DNA of 37,269 nt from positions 1 to 37,269 of IMG/VR virus record IMGVR_UViG_3300030380_003092; one strand, 5' to 3'. This document shows positions 31,369-36,771 of this stretch, one piece after another; within the stretch, counting starts at the first letter, position 1, and each line of letters starts with the position of its first letter. The stretch is from a virus. The notes under the pieces were generated by a model, which did no database searches, had not been told where the DNA came from, and was given only the letters and a program-made list of their open reading frames with translations. The position numbers were made by a program, and so were the translations under genes.

Positions 31369-31391
31369 ATTACCTTTGGGATTGTTCCCAT
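30144..31391 (-). CDS. Overprinted alternative-frame protein within the methyltransferase gene (415 aa)
   Basis: A 415-codon open frame on the same strand, shifted relative to the C5 methyltransferase and overlapping 1,225 of its 1,278 bases, from ATG at 31391. It is not random-looking: it carries four WATP/WPTP repeats (TWATPQASDH, NWATPNTMDH, NWPTPRAGN, NWATPQSRDH), the segment GECCPIWKKKVINARGAYSQ RKKLA, and LNPSFVEQLMGLSTGWTDL near the C terminus. I recall similar proteins in phage databases, often labelled as methylase-related, so the frame may be conserved. Each WATP repeat falls on a LGNT-type motif of the other frame. Translation, and any function, are unproven; conserved methyltransferase codons could by themselves keep the frame open. 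Confidence 0.45.
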   Translation of the reverse strand: MGTIPKVMWIIPKTLSAFVPDTEGLNLELEEQAWMLESSAMWRSKPSSKQTWLRRLKKGGWITHLSGRILKPSLHESFVEKYTDSLEDIPVNHSVQQASDKEKKTQDTYGHISSSTSGQLDLFGAFGKMSQDTPRWGYGECCPIWKKKVINARGAYSQRKKLALHTKGNECSSLRNYPTPEAHTVEKYSLQKDGQKRTQRSRNLTAMAINGELDTWATPQASDHVEGARTAPESNQKCLGRDLNQMNWATPNTMDHLPPKTGEALARNKKKGGCKNLREDVNNPKMNWPTPRAGNPGSRKPGTGGKILAEEAKKNWATPQSRDHKTAESKEKWEARAKLQAEKGVNLHLPLNTQCQHIMEDKHNGLQDQEKSNTSGKNQGSPKLNPSFVEQLMGLSTGWTDLGSWGMELSHKQQN

Positions 31392-31477
31392 CCCTGTTGC
31401 TCAGTCTCTATATTACCTTCCTCACTCTCATCGTCATGCTCGTCCAAGCAATCGTACTCCCAATCATCATCTATCAT
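31370..31477 (-). CDS. Small acidic peptide between HTH-like and methyltransferase genes (35 aa)
   Basis: ATG at 31477 overlaps the upstream stop (ATGA) and TAA at 31370 ends one base before the GTG of the methyltransferase. The sequence MIDDDWEYDCLDEHDDESEE continues GNIETEQQGWEQSQR; about 40 percent of residues are Asp or Glu. Its precise fit supports translation. It may be an inhibitor-like DNA mimic or just a coupling peptide; no evidence decides. Confidence 0.45.
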   Translation of the reverse strand: MIDDDWEYDCLDEHDDESEEGNIETEQQGWEQSQR

Positions 31478-31902
31478 ACCAATCTGTCCTTTCTGTCATA
31501 ATTTCCTTCCAATGTGTACATATCCCCACTCTCACGCTTGACCTTGACCACACTTCCCAAGGCAAATGTCCCCGGCTTCGCACGGAACTTGCCATGTGTA
31601 CCATCTGGAAATTCAATAAATCGTAAGTATGGATTCTTGGGTAGCAGATAAACCTTTGCACTAAGTACTCGATCCATACTCTGCTTAATCATCCCTTCCT
31701 TAATCGCACGCCTCTCCTCCTTCGCATTCTCTTCCTTCTGCTTGCTCTCCATATCCAAGAGTAAAGCAACCATCTTCTTGCTCAGTCGCTTATTACTAAA
31801 CGCTAATCTCGCAGTAATCGGTTTTACACCAACCAACTGACTGAACTCCGTGTAATTCATACACGCTTCCTTCAGTATCCCTTTCCCACGTTCCGTATCC
31901 AT
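31474..31902 (-). CDS. Hypothetical protein with N-terminal helix-turn-helix-like and C-terminal beta-barrel-like parts
   Basis: 142 residues. MNYTEFSQLVGVKPITARLA with FSNKRLSKKMVALLLDM looks like a helix-turn-helix. A Lys/Glu-rich helix follows (SKQKEENAKEERRAIKEGM), and the C terminus is beta: YLRFIEFPDGTHGKFRAKPG, then ALGSVVKVKRESGDMYTLEG, reminiscent of a small OB or SH3-like barrel. It is first in the minus-strand late operon and divergent from the small-terminase-like gene, so a late-gene regulator is one possibility. Confidence 0.55.
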   Translation of the reverse strand: MDTERGKGILKEACMNYTEFSQLVGVKPITARLAFSNKRLSKKMVALLLDMESKQKEENAKEERRAIKEGMIKQSMDRVLSAKVYLLPKNPYLRFIEFPDGTHGKFRAKPGTFALGSVVKVKRESGDMYTLEGNYDRKDRLV

Positions 31903-31967
31903 TTGTCACCTTATGTAGTCTTACACTTGACAATGCAAGTATTTTCTGAAAAAAAGTAAAATATACC
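31903..31967. promoter_or_regulatory. Divergent intergenic region between late operon and small-terminase-like gene
   Basis: Sixty-five bases from which both strands must be transcribed. Contains TTGACA at 31927-31932 (plus), ATGTAGT at 31913-31919 and AT-rich TAAAAT before the plus ATG. No good -10 sits 17 bases from TTGACA, so exact promoters are unclear. ATGTAGTC shared with the portal upstream region suggests common control. Confidence 0.4.
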
Positions 31968-32501
31968 ATGCCTAAGCAATACAAACGAAGAGCAAGAAAA
32001 CCTGGGTCTGTACGTGGATTCTGTGATGATATGACAAAAAATAATATAATTAATTCAGCTGCCAAGATTGCAGCAAAACAATCAAACGGAAAAAAAGAAG
32101 CAGAAATCCTAATGAAACAAGATCCAGAACTTCGTAAGTCAATCAGCAACTTCCTACGCTATCGATTAGACATGACAGAACAGGAGTTCCTCAACCAGGT
32201 AAACTCCAAGCTCTCAAACATGGTAGCAGACTCCCTAAACACTCTACACAGCAAGCTAGATGAAATACCTCCACAAAATCTTGCCTACGCAGTCGCAGTA
32301 CTCATGGATAAGTTCCTCACAGTCTCAGGCAGACCATCAAATATAACAGCATCCGCAAATGTGACTCTCGGTGCATCCGATATGTCTCCTGACCAGGTAC
32401 GTTCAATCCTAAAGGGTGCAACCAAACAAGTGAAAAAACAACCTACCAAAGCATCAGAAGATAAAGTCACCGATATTACCCCAGATGACACCCCTGCATA
32501 A
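31968..32501 (+). CDS. Putative small terminase-like protein
   Basis: 177 residues. The N terminus is basic (PKQYKRRARKPGSVRGF), then a helical body (NFLRYRLDMTEQEFLNQVNS). The segment IPPQNLAYAVAVLMDKFLTV continues SGRPSNITAS, a pattern familiar from phage small-terminase and related packaging proteins (dLA-x-A...L-x-DK...GRPS/T). The C-terminal tail (SPDQVRSILKGA...) is polar. It is on the opposite strand from terL and followed by an HNH endonuclease, a pairing often seen in packaging modules. The assignment is a moderate-confidence inference; no DNA-binding motif is certain. Confidence 0.5.
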   Translation: MPKQYKRRARKPGSVRGFCDDMTKNNIINSAAKIAAKQSNGKKEAEILMKQDPELRKSISNFLRYRLDMTEQEFLNQVNSKLSNMVADSLNTLHSKLDEIPPQNLAYAVAVLMDKFLTVSGRPSNITASANVTLGASDMSPDQVRSILKGATKQVKKQPTKASEDKVTDITPDDTPA

Positions 32502-33066
32502 GAAAATCATTGCACTCCGGCAAAAGCAATATTCCTACTCGCAAATCATTAAGGTACTCAAATGTTCACGCTCAACGGTGTCCTACGCATTACGCAAAAA
32601 AACCAGACTACTCGCAAAACAAAAAAACGATAATGCTCCACCACATCATAAAAAAATACGGAACAAAATATATACCTTTAAAAATCCAAGAATCAGAAAA
32701 ACTCCCACTCCTATCTGGTATCTCAATCCTTCACCAAAACAGATAACCAAATCCATTTCCACAAAAGCACATACCTTTCAACGTAGAATGTCATTCAATT
32801 ATAAAGATGTATATAAAAAATATGGTGACACTTTCTCATGCGCACTTACAGGTAGACCACTCAAATTCAATGAGCCTCATACCTATGAATATGATCATAT
32901 CATGCCTCACTCACGGGGTGGAGATAACTCACTCTCTAATCTCCAAATACTCTGCCCAGAAGCAAACCAAGCAAAAGGTATGATGACCGATGAAGAATTT
33001 AAGGATCTATGCAAAGAAGTTATTATTCATGCAGGATATAAAATCTATAAACCTCTAGATATGTAA
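32485..33066 (+). CDS. HNH endonuclease with N-terminal helix-turn-helix
   Basis: 193 residues. Residues 1-40 (IALRQKQYSYSQIIKVLKCS then RSTVSYALRKK) form a resolvase-type helix-turn-helix. Residues 115-172 are the HNH core: CALTGRPLKFNEPHTYEYDH, IMPHSRGGDNSLSNLQILCP and NQAKG. His/Asn residues of the beta-beta-alpha metal site are present; the usual paired Cys knuckle is reduced. The start overlaps the previous gene by 17 bases. It may assist cleavage of packaged DNA or act as a homing nuclease; the linked small-terminase-like gene favours packaging. Confidence 0.75.
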   Translation: MTPLHKKIIALRQKQYSYSQIIKVLKCSRSTVSYALRKKTRLLAKQKNDNAPPHHKKIRNKIYTFKNPRIRKTPTPIWYLNPSPKQITKSISTKAHTFQRRMSFNYKDVYKKYGDTFSCALTGRPLKFNEPHTYEYDHIMPHSRGGDNSLSNLQILCPEANQAKGMMTDEEFKDLCKEVIIHAGYKIYKPLDM

Positions 33067-33128
33067 TCTTTTCCTTGCTCAGGTATTGTGGCGGGGTTTC
33101 TATATTGTCCCTGGTTATTTTCATCGCC

Positions 33129-33165
33129 TGCTAGGTAACCACATAAAAGCCTAGCACCTCCTCTT
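33129..33165 (+). terminator. Possible weak terminator after HNH gene
   Basis: A 7-bp perfect inverted repeat TGCTAGG/CCTAGCA (33129-33135 and 33150-33156) with a 14-base loop, followed by CCTCCTCTTTT. It is in the right place to end the small-terminase/HNH transcript, but the loop is long and the T run is short. Confidence 0.4.
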
Positions 33166-33183
33166 TTACACTACAAACAAATA

Positions 33184-33203
33184 CCCTCGGAAACGAGGCC
33201 TTG
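33184..33203 (-). repeat. Dispersed hairpin element, copy 1
   Basis: On the minus strand CAAGGCCTCGTTTCCGAGGG, with CCTCG/CGAGG as stem. It matches copy 3 at 35781-35800 in 19 of 20 bases, and the core of copy 2 at 33753-33770. It lies just past the HNH gene in non-coding DNA. Confidence 0.7.
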
Positions 33204-33433
33204 CTGTACGAGGGGTAGGGGGGCATGAAGGATGAAACATGGGGGCATACACCCCATCATAACCATGTGCAAACATAGCCCCATTCTGGGGGCATTATTG
33301 CAAAAAAAGTTATGCGGGGGGTGATAATAATATAGAAAGAACGCAAGCGCGCAGGCGCGCCCCCGCCCCCCCATGTGCGTGCGTTGCGTGCGTCTTTTTA
33401 TAGCGTCAGGTAGGGTTGCATTTTTTGTTAGTA

Positions 33434-33530
33434 ATTGCAAGGTGTGGATGAATACTGAGATTGCGTGGATTTGTCCGGCAAGATTGCAAGATTGCGTGCG
33501 ATTGCGTGGTGGATCTCAATTGATTGCAAG
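33434..33530. repeat. Iteron-like ATTGC(A/G)(A/T)G array
   Basis: ATTGCAAG at 33434, 33483 and 33523, and ATTGCGTG at 33460, 33491 and 33501, all in the same orientation; two copies abut (33483-33498). Further copies lie at 33723 (ATTGCGTG) and 33890 (ATTGCTTG). Same-orientation 8-mers clustered in non-coding DNA are the hallmark of replication iterons. Confidence 0.6.
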
Positions 33531-33624
33531 CTAGGTTGAAACAATCTAGTTGAAATATGTAGTTAGTGTAAATACATAAATCATGTAATTACTTTTTCTG
33601 TTACCGGGAAGAAATGCTTTTTTA

Positions 33625-33656
33625 ACGTACTAACGTACTGACGTACTGACGTCACA
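33625..33656. repeat. Four tandem 8-bp units, ACGTACTG-type
   Basis: ACGTACTA, ACGTACTG, ACGTACTG, ACGTCACA follow head to tail. The last junction creates the palindrome TGACGTCA. A possible binding array for a replication or regulatory protein. Confidence 0.7.
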
Positions 33657-33739
33657 TGCTTCTCGCATCACATGATTTCTTGCTACTTGTTTGCATGGAT
33701 CACATGGTGACCAATTTGCAAGATTGCGTGAAAGTTTTT

Positions 33740-33789
33740 TTGCATGGTGCATGGCCTCGTTTTACGAGGGCACGCTTGCATGGTGCATG
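33740..33789. repeat. Dispersed hairpin element, copy 2, flanked by 14-bp direct repeats
   Basis: GGCCTCGT-TTT-ACGAGGG (33753-33770) forms the same hairpin as copies 1 and 3. It is bracketed by the exact direct repeats TTGCATGGTGCATG at 33740-33753 and 33776-33789. That looks like an insertion with target duplication, or an array of protein sites around a hairpin. Confidence 0.65.
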
Positions 33790-33923
33790 TATAGTGGCAT
33801 GCAAGCATTTATTAGATAGGTGACAATTAACTACATAATAAGTTGACAAGATACAATTGATGTGTTTTGCTGTATTCCATGCAAGCAAGATTGCTTGTTA
33901 TTAATAACTCAAAAATACTACAT

Positions 33924-34208
33924 ATGAAAATTACTACCAATAATCACTACCGCATGATCTTATCTTTTTTTGATCTTACAGAAAAAGAACAAAACGATAT
34001 TAAGGATAATTACGATACAATCGAAGAAAGTTCTTTCTTTCGCTATCGTGGAATTGTTTATGATCTTTGCGAGTTTATGCGTAACAATGATAATACGCCT
34101 TTTTCCAATGATTGGGATGGATATCATAATGATTCATTCTTTAGCGCTGTGCTTGTTAAGTACTCATCTTGCAACGATGGCGTAAAAGTTGGATTGGCAA
34201 TTTCTTAA
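33924..34208 (+). CDS. Hypothetical protein (94 aa)
   Basis: Started at ATG 33924; an earlier in-frame start at 33867 would add 19 residues from the repeat region. Features: FFDLTEKEQNDIKDNYDTIE, then SSFFRYRGIVYDLCEFMRNN and WDGYHNDSFFSAVLVKYSS. This pattern (short basic start, FR-Y-x-G-x-x-Y-D-x-x-E-F, W-D-G-Y-x-x-D-S-F-F) resembles small phage proteins of unknown function. First gene of the plus-strand early-type cluster; ACTACAT lies directly before the ATG. Confidence 0.62.
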   Translation: MKITTNNHYRMILSFFDLTEKEQNDIKDNYDTIEESSFFRYRGIVYDLCEFMRNNDNTPFSNDWDGYHNDSFFSAVLVKYSSCNDGVKVGLAIS

Positions 34209-34226
34209 TCTCTAACAATTACTACA

Positions 34227-34469
34227 ATGACAGATATAAAATACAATGGTTGGACTAATCGCAGTACTTGGTTAATTAATCTATGGTACGAACCACACAC
34301 AACAAGTGATCTCGATTGGATCAAAGAAGAGCTAGAAGAACGTTCTAGTGATTTAGCAAATAGCGAAAATATATGTGATAAGATTCTTTCTGACATGCTT
34401 AATTTGCAAGCAATCAATTGGGATGAATTAAAAGAGCATGTTGAAACAGAGGAAACTTGCGTAGCTTAA
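34227..34469 (+). CDS. Small phage protein of the NGW-N-x-x-TW type (80 aa)
   Basis: The N terminus IKYNGWTNRSTWLINLWYEP is a recognisable signature of a small phage family (N-G-W-x-N-R-x-T-W...L-W) with no known function that I can name. The rest is acidic helix (DWIKEELEERSSDLANSENI). ACTACAA precedes and touches the ATG at 34221-34227. Confidence 0.72.
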   Translation: MTDIKYNGWTNRSTWLINLWYEPHTTSDLDWIKEELEERSSDLANSENICDKILSDMLNLQAINWDELKEHVETEETCVA

Positions 34470-34498
34470 CAAACTACAAACAGCTAAATTTAAATACT

Positions 34499-34591
34499 AT
34501 GCAATACGACATTTCAATCATACTACTCGCACCTTACGCCATCCTTGGCGCTTGGATCGCAATACAAACAATACTTACAAGAAAGAACTAA
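34499..34591 (+). CDS. Tiny membrane peptide (30 aa)
   Basis: A 30-codon frame, MQYDISIILLAPYAILGAWI followed by AIQTILTRKN, mostly hydrophobic with a basic end: one membrane span. It ends two bases before the start of the next gene. No ribosome-binding site is obvious, so confidence is limited. Confidence 0.4.
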   Translation: MQYDISIILLAPYAILGAWIAIQTILTRKN

Positions 34592-34593
34592 TT

Positions 34594-34938
34594 ATGAAAA
34601 ATTATCAAGAATCACTAGCACGAATTGATGAATACAATGGAGACGAAAATCATTACTTACTTATTTGGGACGATCCAATGGTAATGGAGATACGCAATGA
34701 GAAGCAACTAAGGAGCATGTTTGATGCATGTAAAGAACATGAAAATGACGATTGGTTATTATGTGGAGAAAGGGGCACATATGATGAGTCTATTTGCAAA
34801 AATATTGATGAGATTATGGCACATCTAAACAAAGAGAAAGAGGTTGCAATCGGAGAAATGCGTGATCCATCACCACAATCTGTAACAGATGAAAATGGAT
34901 ATGTGCGTATTCGCAGAATTTATAACAATGGAGAGTAA
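34594..34938 (+). CDS. Hypothetical acidic protein (114 aa)
   Basis: Started at ATG 34594, since the in-frame start at 34552 overlaps the tiny membrane peptide. The sequence ESLARIDEYNGDENHYLLIW, then DDPMVMEIRNEKQLRSMFDA and CGERGTYDESICKNIDEIMA, is acidic with two Cys. Not recognised. Middle of a run of small plus-strand genes. Confidence 0.6.
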   Translation: MKNYQESLARIDEYNGDENHYLLIWDDPMVMEIRNEKQLRSMFDACKEHENDDWLLCGERGTYDESICKNIDEIMAHLNKEKEVAIGEMRDPSPQSVTDENGYVRIRRIYNNGE

Positions 34939-34950
34939 AGGGAAACTAGC

Positions 34951-35145
34951 ATGATATTATTCATAGAATTAACAAAGGAACAACATCCATTCACAAAGCA
35001 ATTACATTACCGAGCAAAGGCTACAAATAGTGTTCGAGAGTGGTTAGGTGACGGTATTGATGGAAACAGACAACAAGCAATTTCTAAGTGTTTTGTTAAG
35101 TACGAGAAACAAGGCTATTCAACCTATTACATACTGAAAGGATAA
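34951..35145 (+). CDS. Hypothetical small protein (64 aa)
   Basis: The leader AAAGGGAAACTAGC before ATG at 34951 is nearly the same as those of the next two genes. ILFIELTKEQHPFTKQLHYR followed by AKATNSVREWLGDGIDGNRQ looks like a compact alpha/beta fold. No family named. Confidence 0.62.
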   Translation: MILFIELTKEQHPFTKQLHYRAKATNSVREWLGDGIDGNRQQAISKCFVKYEKQGYSTYYILKG

Positions 35146-35150
35146 CTAGC

Positions 35151-35393
35151 ATGAATACATTTTGCATAGGAAAATATCCTATTGGCACGCAATACATGCC
35201 AATAAGAAAGAATACATATGTATGCACCATTACAGACATATATAAGACATATAATAACAATGGTGACTTAGTTAAAACTACTTACGTGGCAACGCATGAA
35301 TTTTGCGGTCAAACCATTACAGAAAGCGATGTAAATGAAACTACAATTGCACGTGGCATTGATAATATGAAAGCAAAGGAGAAACTAGCATGA
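35151..35393 (+). CDS. Hypothetical small protein (80 aa)
   Basis: Preceded by the leader AAAGGATAACTAGC. MNTFCIGKYPIGTQYMPIRK is followed by NTYVCTITDIYKTYNNNGDL and TYVATHEFCGQTITESDVNE, a beta-rich sequence with a KTYN(N)NG turn and T-x-Y-V-A-x-H-E-F-x-G, similar to many small phage proteins of unknown role. Its stop overlaps the next start (ATGA). Confidence 0.62.
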   Translation: MNTFCIGKYPIGTQYMPIRKNTYVCTITDIYKTYNNNGDLVKTTYVATHEFCGQTITESDVNETTIARGIDNMKAKEKLA

Positions 35394-35674
35394 ACTTATC
35401 AACAGAAAAATTATTACTACTCACAAAACAAGAAAATGTCTTGTCTTTAATATATGATGCAGAAAATACAAGCGAGGGAAAGTATAAATATTCACTTGCT
35501 GACTATCTTGACGCCAAGAAAGTTTATAAAGAAGCGGAAGATAGACTAAGCGAGATACACCAGGAAGAAAGTACTCAAGAATCACAAGGCCCAAGTGGGC
35601 CAAATGTAGACAAGCAATATTCGTGGCCTGATGACGTTGAAGATGATTGCTACCATATGGAGGAAGTACATTGA
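35390..35674 (+). CDS. Hypothetical protein (94 aa)
   Basis: Leader AAAGGAGAAACTAGC precedes the ATG. The sequence MNLSTEKLLLLTKQENVLSL continues to DYLDAKKVYKEAEDRLSEIH, helical, then a Ser/Gln/Pro-rich tail (ESTQESQGPSGPN) and an acidic end (WPDDVEDDCYHMEEVH). Not recognised. Ribosomes may pass from its stop onto the TTG start of the next gene. Confidence 0.58.
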   Translation: MNLSTEKLLLLTKQENVLSLIYDAENTSEGKYKYSLADYLDAKKVYKEAEDRLSEIHQEESTQESQGPSGPNVDKQYSWPDDVEDDCYHMEEVH

Positions 35675-35859
35675 CACATCACGCAAAACAACTCTTTCCA
35701 ATCGCCTTGCAAGGGTTGCTAGAGATTGGCGAGAAAGGAAAGAAACAACGAGAGCAAAGGGAGCGTGCAAAGCAAGCCAGCAAGGCCTCGTTTACGAGGG
35801 CATGCATGCATGCAGGTAAAGAGAAGCAACTTAAACTAAAACTAACAACCACACTATAA
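35671..35859 (+). CDS. Hypothetical basic protein (62 aa) with TTG start
   Basis: TTG at 35671 follows GGAGG by 7 bases and overlaps the previous stop; an in-frame ATG at 35647 would need a 28-base overlap. The sequence THHAKQLFPIALQGLLEIGE is followed by a Lys/Arg/Gln-rich helix (KGKKQREQRERAKQASKAS). The dispersed hairpin element (35781-35802) lies in frame in its second half and encodes KASFTRACM. Confidence 0.5.
   Translation: MTHHAKQLFPIALQGLLEIGEKGKKQREQRERAKQASKASFTRACMHAGKEKQLKLKLTTTL
35781..35802 (+). repeat. Dispersed hairpin element, copy 3 (inside a coding frame)
   Basis: CAAGGCCTCGTTTACGAGGG and CA following. The stem CCTCGT/ACGAGG is perfect. It matches copy 1 in 19 of 20 positions (and three further bases upstream, CAG) and copy 2 over the core. 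In this position the element sits within the 62-residue gene. Confidence 0.75.
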
Positions 35860-35861
35860 TT

Positions 35862-36047
35862 ATGAGCAAACCAGCACAAAATATTGATCTATGGAAACAA
35901 GCAAACTCTACACTTGAGAATATTGAAGAAGAGTTGAGAGAAGCACGTTTCCACGATGATACACAATCAATTGAGTATTTCTTGAAACAGAAAAGAGAGA
36001 CTCACGCATTACTTACACAACTTGAAACAAAGGAGGAAACAGCATGA
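35862..36047 (+). CDS. Hypothetical helical protein (61 aa)
   Basis: The sequence MSKPAQNIDLWKQANSTLEN, then IEEELREARFHDDTQSIEYF and LKQKRETHALLTQLETKEET, is nearly all amphipathic helix, probably a helical hairpin or coiled coil. It starts 2 bases after the previous stop and shares ATGA with the next gene. No family recognised. Confidence 0.58.
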   Translation: MSKPAQNIDLWKQANSTLENIEEELREARFHDDTQSIEYFLKQKRETHALLTQLETKEETA

Positions 36048-36226
36048 AAGAATTAATACTTTGGGGCATCAAAAAAGGAGATCCAAATTGGATGCAAGAA
36101 ATCATCACAAACGATAAGCGCAATTTTGAGAAAGCAGTAAAAGAAATATGGGATAATATTCCTTCCGGCTTTTCTTCTTATTACACCACACTTTGCGACA
36201 TTGAGCAAGGGAGGGTCGAAGTATGA
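36044..36226 (+). CDS. Hypothetical small protein (60 aa)
   Basis: Leader AAAGGAGGAAACAGC precedes ATG at 36044. MKELILWGIKKGDPNWMQEI continues ITNDKRNFEKAVKEIWDNIP and SGFSSYYTTLCDIEQGRVEV. The alternation GIKKGDPNWxxEIxTN recalls small early phage proteins of unknown role. Its stop overlaps the next start (ATGA). Confidence 0.6.
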   Translation: MKELILWGIKKGDPNWMQEIITNDKRNFEKAVKEIWDNIPSGFSSYYTTLCDIEQGRVEV

Positions 36227-36348
36227 GCAAGCAAGATAACCATGACCTACTCCCAAAGCTCGCAATGGGCATGTCGCTCTTCATAGCGATGAAATTCGTG
36301 CCGAAAGTGCTTGCCTGGTGGGCTAAGAGAAACAAGGAGAAATATTAA
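36223..36348 (+). CDS. Small membrane-associated peptide (41 aa)
   Basis: ATG at 36223 overlaps the previous stop; GGGAGGG lies 8 bases before it. MSKQDNHDLLPKLAMGMSLF then IAMKFVPKVLAWWAKRNKEK ends in Tyr. The middle (PKLAMGMSLFIAMKFVPKVL) could span or lie on a membrane, with a basic tail. Function unknown. Confidence 0.52.
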   Translation: MSKQDNHDLLPKLAMGMSLFIAMKFVPKVLAWWAKRNKEKY

Positions 36349-36351
36349 ATA

Positions 36352-36567
36352 ATGAAAGTAACGAAAATAAGATATTTTAAAACATTAAATGGTGTTGGTT
36401 ACGAATGCCACACAAATATAGATGGAGTAAGAATTTGCAATCATGGAACAGGGGGAGCAACCTTTATTGATGGCGCATTTAAAGATACAAAAAATTTTAG
36501 AGAGTTATCCGAATGGGACTTAGAAGATTTAATTGACCAATACGAAAATAAACTCTTGACACAATAA
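36352..36567 (+). CDS. Hypothetical small protein (71 aa)
   Basis: MKVTKIRYFKTLNGVGYECH is followed by TNIDGVRICNHGTGGATFID and FRELSEWDLEDLIDQYENKL. The N-terminal half is beta with the pattern T-x-x-G-x-x-Y-x-C, a Gly-rich turn and G-G-A-T, and the C terminus is a helix. A small phage family appearance without known role. It is four bases after the previous gene. Confidence 0.62.
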   Translation: MKVTKIRYFKTLNGVGYECHTNIDGVRICNHGTGGATFIDGAFKDTKNFRELSEWDLEDLIDQYENKLLTQ

Positions 36568-36580
36568 CTTCGAAGGGTGC

Positions 36581-36769
36581 ATGAACACTACAGAATTGAT
36601 AGAATTAAAATCAATTGGTCACTACTTTGATCAAAACAATAAAATATTATATCCAATCAATAAAGATGGATCACCAGACATTGAAAATGATGTACTTGTT
36701 TCTGAAGTTGAGCGAGAAAATGGTATATCAATTCAAGATTGGAATACAATACACAACCCTATAGCTTAA
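36581..36769 (+). CDS. Hypothetical small protein (62 aa), last gene of plus cluster
   Basis: MNTTELIELKSIGHYFDQNN leads into KILYPINKDGSPDIENDVLV and SEVERENGISIQDWNTIHNP. GAAGGG lies about 9 bases before the ATG. Not recognised. Transcription after it runs into the inverted repeat at 36772-36831, facing the end of the helicase gene. Confidence 0.58.
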   Translation: MNTTELIELKSIGHYFDQNNKILYPINKDGSPDIENDVLVSEVERENGISIQDWNTIHNPIA

Positions 36770-36771
36770 CG

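Larger units (their letters stand above)
33067..33923. other. Repeat-rich non-coding region, candidate replication origin
   Basis: No convincing gene in about 850 bases; open frames here contain repeats and no protein-like features. The stretch carries three hairpins, G-run segments around 33210-33300, a GC-rich/CG-repeat segment around 33340-33400, six ATTGC-type iterons (33434-33530), TGTGGATGA (33444-33452, one mismatch from a DnaA box), four 8-bp tandem units (33625-33656), three TCACATG words (33652, 33668, 33700) and TTGCATGG/CATGCAAGCA words to 33890. An AT-rich part between 33540 and 33600 could be an unwinding element. The genome encodes a DnaA-like protein and a helicase loader, so an iteron origin here is a reasonable inference. 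Confidence 0.45.

Noticed and set aside
33330-33410. GC-rich CG-repeat stretch considered as a terminator or tRNA
   Set aside because: No stem of useful length with a T run, and no cloverleaf; a short T run after GCGTC lacks a preceding hairpin.
33171-33440. 89-codon minus-strand frame in the repeat-rich region
   Set aside because: Composition follows the G/C runs and CG repeats of the DNA (His, Cys, Met, Pro clusters); no protein-like pattern and no ribosome-binding site.
33434-33530. Iteron cluster considered as a CRISPR array
   Set aside because: Units are only 8 bp with irregular spacing; there are no 25-35 bp repeats, unique spacers or cas genes.
33700-33888. 62-codon minus-strand frame with repeated HAPCK
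   Set aside because: The repeat is the translation of the direct repeat TTGCATGGTGCATG and the hairpin; no sign of coding selection.
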